A stretch of DNA of 64,000 nt from Blumeriella jaapii (GCA_009599575.1 VWND01000064.1:1674001-1738000); one strand, 5' to 3'. Positions 44,838 to 57,595 are shown, counted from the stretch's first letter. Numbers and translations: made by a program. Notes: generated by a model from the sequence alone, not told the origin.

Positions 44838-46622
44838 CCTCTCAAGGTGCGAGGGTAGCTCACTGTCGTGCCCGGATTTAGTCTGCGGAGAGAATGATCG
44901 ATGAATTGAGAATCCTGGGTGAAGGATAATTGGCTCATGGCATACTTCGTGTTTTGTTACTGCCCTAGTGTGATCTGTGTCAAGTTCGTGATGACACTCA
45001 TCAGTGAATGAATGTCTATCACGAGCCACTGCTTTCATGATTCTTATAGTTGGTAGAAAATGCTCAGAGTGACGAGGATGGTTAGAGAACCATTTCGTGG
45101 ATGAGCAGAAGGCGACGCTATTGATGGCACCGAAAGCAAATCTGGCGAAGAGACGCATGCCATCAAATCATCAAGCCGGGGAGAAGAAGTCAATGGCAAA
45201 GCATCCAAGGACAGAGAAACCCGATTCTTCAAAACCGGTGGGACATAGTCGTGAAGTTCAGGATAAAGTACCCATTGAAACGCCGGGCGTTCATCAAATC
45301 CGGAATTCCCGTGAAAACCTTCTTTAGGGTCTGATAAAAGCTGGGGAGGGGATGAAACGATGATTATAGGAAGCTATGTTTGGATACGACGTTCACTAGA
45401 TGAATGCGTCGCAGACCATGTAAGAAGATACGAAGAAGCTTGGTCACAAATAGTGAGGCTTATTTTCGCTGACTTGACTTTCATCTCGGTGCTCGTTATT
45501 GTGACACGCACCAGAGCCTCGAATATTTCTTGGCATTCAACATTATTTTCTTTTGTAACATGAGACGAATTCACGCAGAAGTATATGGCGACCTGTTTGG
45601 TGGAGAAATTGATCTACACCTCACATGTAATAAATCGGGCTCGGTCGCAACGACCTTGGCTCGGAACGGAGGACTCTCCCGGAGGCCTCGAGGCATTTTA
45701 CAGAGTTATTTCTTCCGTTCCTGCTTCATAGACGCCTCAGAATGCAGGGGTGTCTGGGTGTCGATGGCTACATACATGTGGAACAGCTTTCTGCCGTAGT
45801 TTGGTCTATGACTGGCGCGTCTTATGTGCCCTATTTTCGCTCCAATCCTGTCGCCTCTGCGGATGGCAGATATCCGTGAGGTATCATTAGAAGAAAGCAT
45901 TCTAGATGAAGTCATTGGTGCCATGAAAATGAGCCAAGGTGACGGTGTTTCTGTCCCTTCAAAGCTCCCACTTTAACAATAGCTTTGCTGCGACTCTCAC
46001 CTACCTATACTCTCGTATACTCCAATTCCATAAAGTAGCGTGATATAATCGAAAGGGGCATCTGCTTTAAATTTCGTATAAAGTCTTATACTTCAGACTT
46101 CGTGCCATAGCGTCAGCTTATACTTTTGGGATACGAATTTAATCGAGCGTCAGAGGTTGTTCGTGATGTTTGTAACATCTTTGCATTCTTTAGTACATAC
46201 TGTATATACTTAAATTAGTGTTACGTGTAAACATTCAAGATGATCGCCGCCACAAGTAATCACTATTTCAAAAGCGATACTAAATTAGCAAAGTTGGGAT
46301 GCTAACATCTGGACATAACAGGGGTCTGAGACTGAATCAAATTCACCACTAAATCCAATTCAATTGCAACATCCGATACTCGCTAAACGGTTTCGCGCTA
46401 CGAGAGCTGGGAGCTCCTTCATAGTTTATACCCTTGTTAGCTGACCTACCCGTGCTCGTGTGCTTCAACCCTAGTCACTGAAGTAAGTACTCCCTATACG
46501 AGAGTCGATAAAACCCGCAGCAAATCCTGTTGATATTTACACATTCTTCTCATCCTTCTCATTCTTTACATACGCAGGCGCCAAAGTCTTCTGGCCATCA
46601 GTTTTCGTTTCTTCGACTCAGG
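44838..46622. other. intergenic, no gene seen; AT-rich from 46.0 kb
   Basis: About 1.8 kb. Short plus-strand frames (45097-45327, 45360-45563, 45530-45799) show no domain. The 600 bp before the mannanase gene are AT-rich and probably its promoter. Confidence 0.45.
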
Positions 46623-48410
46623 ATGAGGACTTCATTTCTAGCAACAGCTGCTTGGCTCAGTGCTCTGATGGTAGGTGTACAGAGTGCTTATGTCCCAGCG
46701 CCTGGTAAAGTTTCCAAATGTCACCTATTGTTTTTCGGAGTTGAGTGCAAAGGGCTAAGTACGACTTCTAGCCGGGAACAATATTACCAGTTACGCGAGA
46801 GTTAGTGGAAACGTCTTCAACATCAATGGAAAAGATGGGTATTTCATGGGCACCAACTCATGTGAGCACCGTCCAGATCTCCGTTCAGATCTCCGCCATT
46901 ATCCTTGGTCCTTGTTCAAAGAGATTCTCTTCCCAGACAAGGAACAGAGGAAGATCGCTGACAGCCAGACTATTAGACTATATTGGGTTTCTCCAGAATC
47001 CTGCGGACGTTGACTTGATCATGACTCATCTTGCCACGGTAGGCAACTCGAAACCTCGTCAAGGTCCTGACTAATGAATATAGACCGGTATCAAAGTCCT
47101 TCGTGTTTGGGGCTTCAATGATGTTAATACAGTCCCGACCGACGGTAGTGTTTGGTTCCAATCATTCGTTCCCGGACAGATTCCGGTGATAAACACTGAG
47201 GCCAACGGACTCCAAAAGCTTGACTACGTCGTCCAATCTGCACAAGCTCATGGAATCAGTCTGATCATCAACTTTGTGAACAACTGGAACGACTTTGGAG
47301 GTATGGCGGCATACGCTACATACTATGGAATTAACAGCACCGCATGGTACACCCACCCAGCTGCACAAGCTCAATATCAGAAATACAGTAAGTTCATTTT
47401 CGTTTTTGACAGGCTACTTGGGAGTCAGTCTGATTTCTAGCTCTCCTTGGAACTCTTGCCATAACACCTTACGGGCTTTTTTTGTGTGATAGACACTGAC
47501 CGTGCCCGTTGAAGTTTCTGCCGTCGTCTCTCGCTACAGTACTTCCACAGCAATTTTCGCCTGGGAACTTGCCAACGAGCCCCGTTGTAAAGGCGTAAGT
47601 TACCCTTATGTCTCTTAGCTTCTCCCCCATTTTAACACCTTGTACTTCTGAACCACGTTCAAGGAGTCGCGGTATCATTACCGTCCAGATTCTCCGACCT
47701 TTCAAACATGACTAACATAAATCAAGTGTCCCACAAGCGTACTTACAAATTGGATTGCCTCATCGTCTGCCTATATCAAATCCTTGGACCCGAACCACAT
47801 GGTATGCATTGGAGATGAGGGGTTTGGATTGAATGGATATGATCCAAGTATCCTTACTCGTTCGGCGAAGGCCTTGACTTCGCAGCCAACCTGGCTATTC
47901 CAACCATCGATTTCGGCACGTACCACGGTTATCCAGGTCAGCGAATCCCTCCCCTTCAAACCTGAGATTCGGTACAAACTCTTGAAGTTGGATTTTTAAA
48001 TCTCTTTCCTCCGTTTCTGGAACGTTGAAAGTGACAGGAGCTGATCTGCTGTGTAGGGTCGTGGGGAGTTAGCGATGACTGGGTTCCGGCTTGGATCGGG
48101 AATCATGCCAGTGTTGGGTTGGCTGTCGGTAAGCCGGTGATATTCGAAGAGTATGGTACGGAAAATGCGAAGTCTGTCATGTTGTCGTGGCAAGAGACAG
48201 TTCTCGCCACAGTTACAGCCGGGGACATGTACTGGCAGTACGGTGATATTCTTTCAATTGGGGCAACACACGATGATGGCCATGCCATTTATTACGGTTC
48301 TACTGATTACGCTACTCTGGTATGTCCAAAGCCTTACTGAGATCTTGGAACTAGCTAATTTCAACGAGGTGACTGCCCACGCCGCTGCGCTCAATGCGAA
48401 GGCTGTTTGA
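46623..48410 (+). CDS. GH5 endo-1,4-beta-mannanase, secreted (with apparent frameshift)
   Basis: Hydrolyses internal beta-1,4 bonds of (galacto)mannan in plant cell walls. Eight exons: 46623-46704, 46772-46861, 46977-47038, 47084-47387, 47515-47594, 47727-47936, 48057-48319, 48369-48410; about 377 aa. The signal peptide is [21 protein letters not shown]. Family blocks: [60 protein letters not shown] with the acid/base Glu, [24 protein letters not shown] and [12 protein letters not shown] with the nucleophile Glu. Both catalytic glutamates are therefore present. In exon 6, NGYDPS and [18 protein letters not shown] are offset by one base at 47849, where a single T appears missing. No carbohydrate-binding module is present. 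Confidence 0.87.
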
Positions 48411-49298
48411 AAGTCAACGAGTCAATGACTTGGGCCTTAAACCTCTCGATCCGTCGTTCGAGTGTTGACTAAGATGGTCATTTTCTGCATGGGAAGCGCA
48501 TGATGCCATGAAGTCTAGATCTGATTTCTGTACATTAAAGCTTTCCGACTCGTCTGAGACGAGAACTTCTTGCCTTTCCTTATCCACAATTTGATCATGA
48601 GCACTCTCAAATAGGAACATCGGTAGGTCTCTGTGACGATTTTTTTGCTTCGAAAAGCCTCTCATACCATCTCTTTCAATCTTACCAAAACACCACCTTT
48701 CTCTTCTGAAGTCCCCTTTTCCCTCTTTTTTCAAGCCAGAAACCCTGCATCTTGATGCCACTCAACAAGAAGTTCCCTCCTAATCTGAAAGACAAATTCG
48801 GTTGGCATGTAAGTATCCGTGTAATCCTTAGCACAGCGCGAAAATCAACTCAAAACATTACCACCACTGTTATTTTTGCTTTGCTGTTCGCAGTAGACGT
48901 GAATTTCCAGGCCTTTGTGATCACCGAGCTCGAAGACTCGGTGGTAATCTGAGCACCGAAACCTTTGATAAAATGACTTCTGAGTACATTAGCCTCGACC
49001 ATCACAAAAATGGCCAGAATGGAAAAGATCTAAATAGAGGGATAAGTAGCGAGTAGCGTCAATTTTCGGGTTGTAAACGGTCTCGCTTAACGATCTTATC
49101 ATGTATCAAATATGAATTTGGATGGCGAATGTGCACGGGCCAACAATGCCCCCGGTTGTAATCGTTTCTAAGATGTCAGCCTCGCGACCGAACCACGTCC
49201 ATTGCAAAGAATTCCGCAAAGCAACACAACGCCGACGACTTCTTCGAATCCCACTAAACTTCTCTCTGTGATAAAGCGCAACCCTCATAATCATCACC
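48411..49298. other. intergenic, no gene seen
   Basis: About 890 bp between the mannanase and spt4. Frames here (48414-48761 minus, 48752-48952 plus) show no domain. Confidence 0.5.
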
Positions 49299-49782
49299 AT
49301 GAGCGATAACTTCGTGCCCCCCAACCAGCAGCGGAATCTGCGCGCCTGCATGGTCTGCTCGATCGTAATGACCCAGAACGTGTGTCCACCCTCTTCCCCT
49401 TCCCCCTCCCCCTCTTGTCTGTTTATACTAAACCCATACCAACCCAGCGATTTTTAAAAGAGGGATGTCCCAACTGCGAAGACTTCCTGCACCTCGAGGG
49501 CTCCATGGACACTATCATCGACTGCACCTCCCAAGTCTTCGAGGGCCTGATCACGCTCGCGGATCCGAGCAAGAGCTGGGTTGCGAAGTGGCAGAGACTG
49601 GATGGGTATGTGCGGGGCGTCTATGCGACCAAGGTCAGCGGGCAGTTACCTGATGAGGTGGTTGCGGTTATGGAGGACGAGGCGAGAATCAAGTACATCC
49701 CGTAAGTGCTGCGAGAACCCATATTGGAACGCTAGGTTCTAATGCGAAGTAGGAGAGATGGAAGTGCTACAGAGGCGGACTG
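49299..49782 (+). CDS. spt4: transcription elongation factor Spt4
   Basis: Small zinc-binding partner of Spt5 (DSIF) that travels with RNA polymerase II. Three exons: 49299-49379, 49448-49701, 49752-49782; 121 aa. The zinc-binding cysteines are in [12 protein letters not shown] (CX2C) and EGCPNCEDF (CX2C), split by the first intron. [44 protein letters not shown] is the conserved Spt5-binding face. The last exon adds RDGSATEAD; reading through the intron would end the protein ten residues earlier at KYIP. It converges on kin17. Confidence 0.94.
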
Positions 49783-50046
49783 AAGTGATTTTGAGAGACA
49801 TACGGGTAGCAGGCACAAGGGAAATTTGGCGGGAGGAACCGCCTCATGGGGTTGAGGCATAGAGCCGGGGTGCATGGCAAAGCGAGTGGAGTTTGAGGCG
49901 TGTGGGATAATTTGCAAGGTCAATTCTCTACAATCCAATGCAAATGAAATCGAATCAACGCCATTCCATGTGCGCCTCTAAAGCCAGCCGAGATGCCCAC
50001 AAAATGCACCTACGGGACGCCGTTGAACTATCTGCTGAAGCTATAG

Positions 50047-51089
50047 CTAGAATCTCTGCCTTTTCTGTGCAGGACCACCGAACCCAGGTGGCCCTCTTTT
50101 GTTCTTGCGCTCCATCTCTTCACGCATGATACGCTCAGCCTCGCTCATTTTCTTAGGTTGCTCGATAATCGCAGCTTTCCTCCTAGGCAATTCTTCTTTG
50201 CGGCTGCGAAGACGTTTTTCGGCTTACTTGATACCCCCATCTTCATGGATATCTTCGCTGGTGCCGCTGCGGGCGCGACAGCCGCTGCATTTGCTGCAGA
50301 GGCATCTGCACCATTCTCAGGGCATTTATCCTCTTGTTCGCTGGAGGACGGACCATCTTTCGTCTCTGGCGCAGACTCTGTTTTCGAAATGACAGGTTTT
50401 GCTCCGAAGCTCAACTTAATCTTTTCTCCATCTGCACGCTTCAGCTCCTTCTCGGCGTTTTCTTGCTCATTGTCTCCTCTGCCTTCGGCATCTAATTGCG
50501 CCCTCCGTACCTGCTCCCTAATCGCAGCTTGCTCCCTCTCCTCGTCGCCTTTGTCCTGTCTCTCCCTCTTCCGGATAGCTTCTGCCCTCCTCAGCGCGTC
50601 GGGTGAGTTATCGATCCACGCAATATGTAAGCCCTTCTCATCGTCCTCAACCCTGCAGAGACCCTCCCTGCCTAGGAACTTCGCAAACTCCGTCAGAGAA
50701 GGCCACCTCGTCGAGTTCATATGGATGTGCTCTTTATTGTGTATGTATTCCTGGTAGAAATGATTCATGTTGACCTTCTTCTCGCCGTGGGATGTTCGCA
50801 GCAGTTGAAGGAAATCCCGCTGGAAGTCATTGCTGTAGCCGGCGATAAATTTCTTGGAATTTTCGCCAACGAGGAGCATAGCTCGGACGTGTCCTTCGGA
50901 CTGGGTGTGCATTTTGAAGCCATTTTCATCGCGCATTTGGCGCTCGCAGACCTGAGGAGGGGTTAATAGAGGCGTGTGTATGTGGAATGCGGAGGAACTC
51001 ACTTGACAATACCATCGTAGTCGCTGCAGTCCTTTGGACTTGAGCTTATTGTTCAGGTGCTTCGTAGATCCTACCTCTGCTTTCGGCAT
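50047..51089 (-). CDS. Kin17-like DNA/RNA-binding protein (with apparent frameshift)
   Basis: Nuclear zinc-finger protein of the KIN17/Rts2 family, linked in other eukaryotes to DNA replication, repair and RNA metabolism. Exon 1 is 51003-51089, exon 2 runs from 50951 down to 50047. MPKAEVGSTKHLNNKLKSKGLQRLRWYCQ joins VCERQMRDENGFKMHTQSEGHVRAML across a 51-nt intron, making a C2H2 finger (CX2C...HX5H). The winged-helix Kin17 middle follows (NSKKFIAGYSNDFQRDFLQLLRTSHGEKKVNMNHFYQEYI, STRWPSLTEFAKFLGREG). The C-terminal charged tail is interrupted: NVFAAAKKN.LGGK continues as AAIIEQPKKMSEAERIMREEMERK in a frame offset by one base at an A run (TTT on the plus strand, 50176-50178). Intact length would be about 330 aa. 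Confidence 0.87.
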
Positions 51090-54000
51090 TTTGATTGTTG
51101 TCGAGGGCTACGTTCGAATGGGAGTATGAGAAAGAACACTATCAGGAGGAGGAGGCTGAGGCTGCGGGCTGAGGCTGAGACTCAGGTGGCGAGTCTATGG
51201 GCCCGTGCGAGGTGCCAAGGTACCGTAGTCTCTAACAGGAATCTGTAACTTCATGGGTAATTCAGTTACTTTCGAGCCCTTGACGATATTAGTCTTTCAT
51301 TGGGAGTTGCGCTCTCGTATACATTGGGATGTACCAGGAAAGGTATATAATCCTATATGTAGGGCCCGATCCCGAGCTTGTCAAAGCGAGCTTGTGAGCT
51401 CTACATGATTCCAGAGCACTTCCCTTGTTTGAAAAGAAGAGTGTTCAGAAGATGAGATTAGACTATTTTTTTGTAGCGCAGGTCTGTCCCTGGCTTTTTA
51501 TAAGCTGTGGGTGGTAATAAACGGGAAAATTGCTTCAAATTACTATCACGAAGCCCAAAACCCGAAAGCTTTTTCTTCTCAAGTGCCATTGTAAACCAAC
51601 TGTAATCGCAACAATAAAACTGCGAGTACGGCAGTTTTTAAATCAGCTACGAAACCCTTTCGACTACTTTAGGATTTAGTTTAACACGATCTCTGAGTTA
51701 ATAAAATACTAGACGAGTAGATATGGCCAAAGAGCTTTTTTAACTAGTTCCGCTGACTGATTTTAATAGCGAAAACTCAATTTCGTATGAGTCCCTTTCT
51801 AAAAAATTCAAATTGAATGCAAAAAGTGGTGGAACTAGAAAATCGCTTTGATATTACATAGTCTGCCAGCAGTTTACGTCATGCTAGGATGATAGCTACT
51901 TATCTAGTGAGAAAAGGTCACCGACTGTGGTCGGGTTGGGTAAACGATTATGAAGCTCAATGAAAGTGCTTTGGTTGATTTTTCGCCCGAAAGCTATCAC
52001 AGATTCAGCTCACCGCTACAGCATATCACTCGACTCAAACTTGACATGGAAGCTGGAGTCTAACTAAGATTACAATCGCTTCACACCAGGCCCAGATGAA
52101 AGTATTCGACGATGTCCAAGAATATATAACAGGCCTGATGAAGCAGGATATGACGTGTAAAGACTCTATGGTCGAGTCCATGGTGGTAATGATCTTCACC
52201 AGCAACACACTGAAGAATTCAGGAGCGAGTCACACCATGACCTCACGAACATAGGAGAGAATACTTGCTGGTCGATGTCCACAGGATTCTGAGCTCATCA
52301 GTGAAGATGATAAGCAGTACAAAGCAATCCTCCAGTAGTTGTGCAGCAACAAAGTCCCCGACACAAGCAAGGCGGCAATCTGGTGAGCACGTTCGCAGAT
52401 TATACGACACACTGGTATTATGATAAAGCATATCATCCATCGCCTAGTTATTCAAGGAGAAGAGTTGACGGAGGAGATTCTCTTGGAGTCACACAAATAT
52501 CTCACCGACGAAATCGATGTAGACAATAAGGAGAAGGGCAAGTACGAGATACAGAGGAATTAATCGATCCGGACAGGTTGGATGGACACCAATGCTCGTC
52601 GTCTTCATTCTATCAAAGAGCATTCCTGCTCGTGTGAAGGACGCCATTGCGGGATTCAATGCAGCAGTAAAGAACGCGGAGATGAAAAAAGGTTGTCGAC
52701 TCCTACCAACTCAATGTCAAGATTTCGCACAACTTTCTCAACATGCATCTTTTCTTAGACAAAAACAACCGTCTGATTCGTCTTTTCGTCAACATCGCAC
52801 TACTGAAGTACATATTTACAGCCGTTCCATTTGGCCGAGATGTGGTTGAAACGGCGAAGTGGAGGGAAACTGTAGCTCGAACTGCGGAGATGGAGATGAA
52901 AGAAGATGACATGCGTAGGAAAACCTGCCTGGGCTGAGATGGCAACGTTGGTTGTCATTCAGGACGCACTGCGTGGCGTACACCGAAGGATAGCTTTGCA
53001 GCTAAGAAGAAGGACCAAGCCTACCAACGACGCAAGTGGATTATGGGGTTTTATTGAGAGAAAGAAGATGCGGACGAGGTTGAAAACTGTTGGGAGTTGG
53101 ACGAGCAATAAGGCCACAACGGCTCCCCCCCCCATCATTGAGTAAGGAGCCCCATAGACTAATAAATACCCGGCTATAAAGTGTAAAGGGGCCAATGGCG
53201 GACGCCACTTTGCGGTGACCCTCAAAACGTTGGCCAATTCGACTCCAAACATCTGTTGTACTGTAAGAGGAGGGCCTTCTAGGACGAATGGGTTTACGGT
53301 GGGAAGATCGAGGTGGATTACCTCGTTGTTACAAGACAGTGGGTCGTTCTGGGAGTACCCAGCGTGTAAGTGTATCCTAGAGATACAGACCATTTTCGAG
53401 TAGTAGCGTGACACGACAGGCAAGAGGTAGTCTCCATAGAGCTTGCCATCTCCAGGAGTCACTCACGTTTTTCTCGGAGAAGAGCATAGATCCGGGGGTT
53501 TGAAATGCTGTAAGTTTATTGTGATGCGTCGGCCAAAAGAATCCTGCACATTCGATTTTCTTGTTAATATGGTATCTGAGCACTGATCTGCCAGTCATGT
53601 AAAGGATTTTTCAACATTGATCTCATACCTGGGCTACTGATTTACTAATAATTTTAGCAATTTGTCCTTCTGTAAACATTACGTCTGAGCTAGTAAACTG
53701 CCAGTTATTCAGAAATTTCGTTTTGTTTTAAAATAAAATCTGAGCTATCAGATTATCAGAAACTGTACATTTGTTTGCTTATGATCATTACATCTAGGCG
53801 CCAATTTCTTGCACATCACCACGATTGGTACACACCCACTCCATAACAGCAACTGCAAGCCAAAACGGTTTCATTTGCCATCAAGTCGACGCGAGAAACG
53901 AAAACATAAACATAAACGGAATCGATCAAGCAGTAGCGTACAGCAACGAATATGCTAGCGAGGAAAACCTCTCAACTTTTCATAGCCAAATCCGCAGCCC

Positions 54001-54293
54001 GTGATCTTTGTAAAAACCGCTCATTCTTAGTGTACTTTGTGAACACTTCCATTCACATATTTGAAAGCTTGGAAACCGAATTTTGAATAGCCTCAAAAGC
54101 CACTTCGTGAGCTGCCGTAAGCCACAGAGCTGCTTATCGATAAACAGGTCAGCATTTCTCAGCAAGCTCAACCAATCACCCCCTTCACATTGTTTACCCC
54201 TCCAAGTCCTATCCTCCAAGTCATCCACAAAATATTATATGCCAGCGATCATCACCCACCCACCATGTCTCTCCCAACTCTCCTTGCACACAC
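51090..54293. other. 3.2-kb AT-rich region without a supported gene
   Basis: Clearly AT-richer than its surroundings, especially 51250-51900 and 53600-53960. A plus-strand frame at 52700-52940 (VDSYQLNVKISHNFLNMHLFL, ETVARTAEMEMKEDDMRRK) and a minus-strand one at 52959-53462 look protein-like but have stops on both sides and no domain I recognise. Decayed gene or repeat remnants are likely. Confidence 0.4.
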
Positions 54294-55326
54294 ATGCGCC
54301 CTCTCCTATCTCCAATCCACCAGCAGTTGCTCCCTCGAGTTCTCTCCACCGTAACAAAACGCACCCGCTCCTTCGCCACCCCCATCTCGCTACAACCACT
54401 CGCATCCAGGATCTCAAGACCACTACTACTCTCCTATCCCACCAGCAAGAGGCACTTTGCCTGTTCGCTTCCCCGCGAACGAAACTTGCACGCCAACATG
54501 ACAGACTCGGAGCAAGAGCCTGTAAGCGGCGAGGTACTGGATCGGTTGGCGGAGCCCGCGAGTGCAGAGGCCGAGATGCTGAGGGGGGAGAAAGATGAGG
54601 ATTTCATCCAAAGTAACGCGGAGGCGCAGGGAGAGAAAATCGAGACCATGGAGGTTAAGGAGAAGCAGGACGGAGAAGGAGAAGGAGAAGCGGAGAAGAA
54701 GCTGCCAGAGCTGAGCGCTGCCGAGTTCAGAGCGTACAACAGCATGGCGGAGCACATGGAGTATTTTGTACGTCGGCCCAACTATCCTCACCTTGAACCT
54801 GTTTCATCTCATTCGTATGAGGGAGAGACAGAGAGAGAGATAGAAGGAGAAGAAGAAGAAGGCAGGGGTTGACTAACACACGTACCCAGCACAACCACTT
54901 CCGTCAATCCTGGACCCTTCTCTACCATGCGTGCGAAGCCAACGCCCGCCCGCGCAACCTCTCCCTCAAGCAGTTCCTTACCACCGGCCTGCAGTTCTGC
55001 GCGCACCTCAGCACGCACCACGCCATCGAGGAGCAGCACATCTTCCCTGTGCTCGCGGCCAAGATGCCCGAGTTCCGGCAGGGGAAGCACGCCGCCGAGC
55101 TGTTGCGGCAGCATCGCGAGATACATCGGGGCATGATGAGTTCGAGGCGTATCTGGAGAGGTGCAAAAGTGGGGAGACGGAGCTGCAGTTGGGGGTGCTA
55201 AAGGGAAAAATGGATTCTTGGGGTACGGTGCTGTGGACGCATCTGGATCAGGAGGTTAGGACGTTAGGGGCGGAGAACATGAGGCGGTATTGGACGGTGG
55301 AGGAAATGAGGAGGATGCCGATGTGA
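54294..55326 (+). CDS. hemerythrin (HHE) cation-binding domain protein (with apparent frameshift)
   Basis: Two exons, 54294-54767 and 54890-55326; about 303 aa. The N-terminal 65 residues are rich in Ser/Arg/Leu with few acids (MRPLLSPIHQQLLPRVLSTVTKRTRSFATP), a plausible mitochondrial presequence. A highly acidic Glu/Lys linker follows. The domain proper shows the metal-binding His/Glu pattern of hemerythrin-like four-helix bundles: EYFHNHFRQSWTLLYHAC, HLSTHHAIEEQHIFPVLAAKM and ELLRQHREIHRG. After GM the frame shifts by one base at 55135 (a single missing G in ATG-GAT would explain it) and continues DEFEAYLERCKSGETELQLGVLKGKMDSWGTVLWTHLDQEVRTLGAENMRRYW, the conserved C-terminal helix with HxxxE. 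Fungal members are of unknown function, thought to bind iron or oxygen. Confidence 0.82.
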
Positions 55327-55738
55327 AAGAGATTTGCCGGCATCTGCTGAGAGATATGCGGTGAACATAGTAGATGAGATGAACAGTGCCAATGCTATAA
55401 TACGCGATGCGCGAACCAGTTGGCCGATCAAATAAACTAATTTGTATGTATGTATAGATGTGTATTCCTCAAAAGTATTTATAGGATATGCAATTCCAAG
55501 TGTCTCTTCGGCCCATCCTTTCGATAAAGCACACAATACAAACCAAACCCATTCTCGACGTGCATGGCCAGCTGCCGTAATATTATGTTTATGTGAACGA
55601 CTAAAAGAGCAAAGCTTCTTGTAAACATGCAAGATTCGCTTGCTGGTATATATGATGCAGTAAACATCAGTCAAATCTCGAAATCCCACAAATGCTATCA
55701 TAATCGCTTCATTGCATATTCGTCGTAAATGCTTTGGT

Positions 55739-57595
55739 TCAAGATTCTTGTATCCAAATCTTGAAAACTCGGTTAGCGAAAATTAATGGGGAAATGCCAA
55801 GAAGATACTCACTTCCATCTTGCCCATTTCCAGGCGATCCTTCTTCGCTTGCGACTTGACGCCCATAATTGCCATGTCTAGATCATCCTGGTCGCCCAAA
55901 GTAATCATGTCGCCGTTCGGCACCTCATCGTCACGGATTTTGATCTTGAAACGCTTCCGTAACCCAAACTTTTCCTTGATCGTGTTGTTTAGGTCGGAAA
56001 AATCGATTGCGACGCCGATCATCATGTACCTCACATCTTCAGCATGCACTTTGACTCTGATCTTGCGGATGTTAGGTCGTTGGGATTGACTAGAGGTGGC
56101 CGATTGTGAAGCACGTGATCGCGGCAACGCGCTTCGAGAGACTATCTCGAAGTCGTTCTCATCAAAGAAGCCATCATCGTAGTCGCTAGCGTACTCATCT
56201 TCCTCCTCAATGTATCTGGGTTGTTGTCTTCTGCTCGTTGCGGTATTTCGGTTTCCACGTGAGCTTCTCGAGCTGGTAGCTGAGTACATATCGTACAGGT
56301 CTCCATTATAGCTGTAATCATCGTCCTCTTGATCTTCCGAGCGTCTCCGTTGACTTTGTTGCCGGGGCAATACGGTTTCTCTTGTTGACATTTGACGTAC
56401 TAAACCTGAAGCAACAGATGCTGCTCGTTGGGTGGGAAGGCGTTGCCGCGGACTTATCATTGTTTCGTCTCGGACCACGTATTTCTCGTTAGGACGGGCT
56501 TTTTCGATGTTGAGCTTTGGAAGCATATCCTTCGGTCCGTTACGGACAGATGCTCCTCGGCTCAGCTGATTTCCTGACACGGTTTCGGGAGGCGGGGTTG
56601 GTGGGAAGACGTTGCGGTTAAGCGGGGGTTCGGATTGCTGCCTTTTGCTCTGGAGACCAGGCTTCACTAGGTTTGTTGCAGCGAAGGACAGATTCTCAGC
56701 CGGTCGGTCATCCTTAACCTCAGATTTACTCGCCTAAGAAAATCAGTACCAGGAAGTGAAGGCAACGTCGAAAGACTCACATTCTTGATTTCAGAACCTG
56801 AAAATCCGGTGAAAGCATTTCCACGATCTGATGCAGCCACCAAGCGGGCTTTACCCAGGTAATCCTTTGTCTTCAGGTTCTTGACCTTCGCTTGATTCGG
56901 CCGGTAAACAACGCCAACTGGTATAGAGAAAACAGTGTAGCCCTAGATACTGTCAGGATAGCCACAGGAGCGTAATTAGGGGGATAGTACTTCTGCCTCT
57001 TCTTGGATAGCCTCGTCAATGACATTGTGATCCTCAACCACCTTCTCCTTGACGGCAAATGAGAAATCCTTCAATCCCGCTTCCTTTTGTTGCAGGTAGA
57101 TATAACACAGCCCCCGGTTGAACAGTACCTCGCAAGAGTAAAGCTTGAACATGAGACCCAGCTGCGCGTAGTCAATCAAGTTGTTCCCCCTCAGGTAAAG
57201 TAGCGTGTCGTTGAAGTTCGCCAAAGCCTCCTCGAAGTCGCCCACCAAAAAATTCGACACCCCTTGTTGGAAGTATGCCACAGCGAGGTACTGATCCAGC
57301 CGCACTGCCTTCTGGTAGCATTCAACCTGTACATAATTAGTCCCGGTGTTCAGATGAACATCCATGGTGGTACGAACCGCCTTCTCATGCTCCCCTAGCG
57401 TCGCATGAATAACGCCGCAATTAAACAGGATCTTTGATGTGTCGGCAATGCTATCGAACTCGTCCAAGGCCTCGTCAAATTGATTGTTGTCGTAGTAGAC
57501 GAGGGCTGCGACCCAGGTCTCAATTTCCTATCTGGAGTCAGCCCCCAGCCCCCAAGGCTCTACCCCGAGATCAGACTTGCCTGCTTCAAAGACAT
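55739..57595 (-). CDS. noxR: NADPH oxidase regulator NoxR (p67phox-like)
   Basis: Activating subunit of the fungal Nox complex, which makes superoxide at the membrane under control of the GTPase Rac. Six exons: 57581-57595, 57378-57527, 56991-57326, 56781-56942, 55813-56733, 55739-55759; 534 aa. The N-terminal TPR domain starts MSLKQEIETWVAALVYYDN and contains FNCGVIHATLGEHEKAV, YLAVAYFQQGVSNFLVGDFEEALANFNDTL and VLFNRGLCYIYLQQKEAGLKD. GYTVFSIPVGVVYRPNQAKVKNLKTKDYLGKARLVA is the activation-domain region. A disordered middle follows, then a C-terminal PB1 domain (IRKIRVKVHAEDVRYMMI, LRKRFKIKIRDDEVPNGDMITLGDQDDLDMAIM) that docks Cdc24/BemA. The first intron begins GCAAGT (GC-AG). The 51-nt second intron is in frame and free of stops. 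The last exon adds only IWIQES. Confidence 0.93.
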
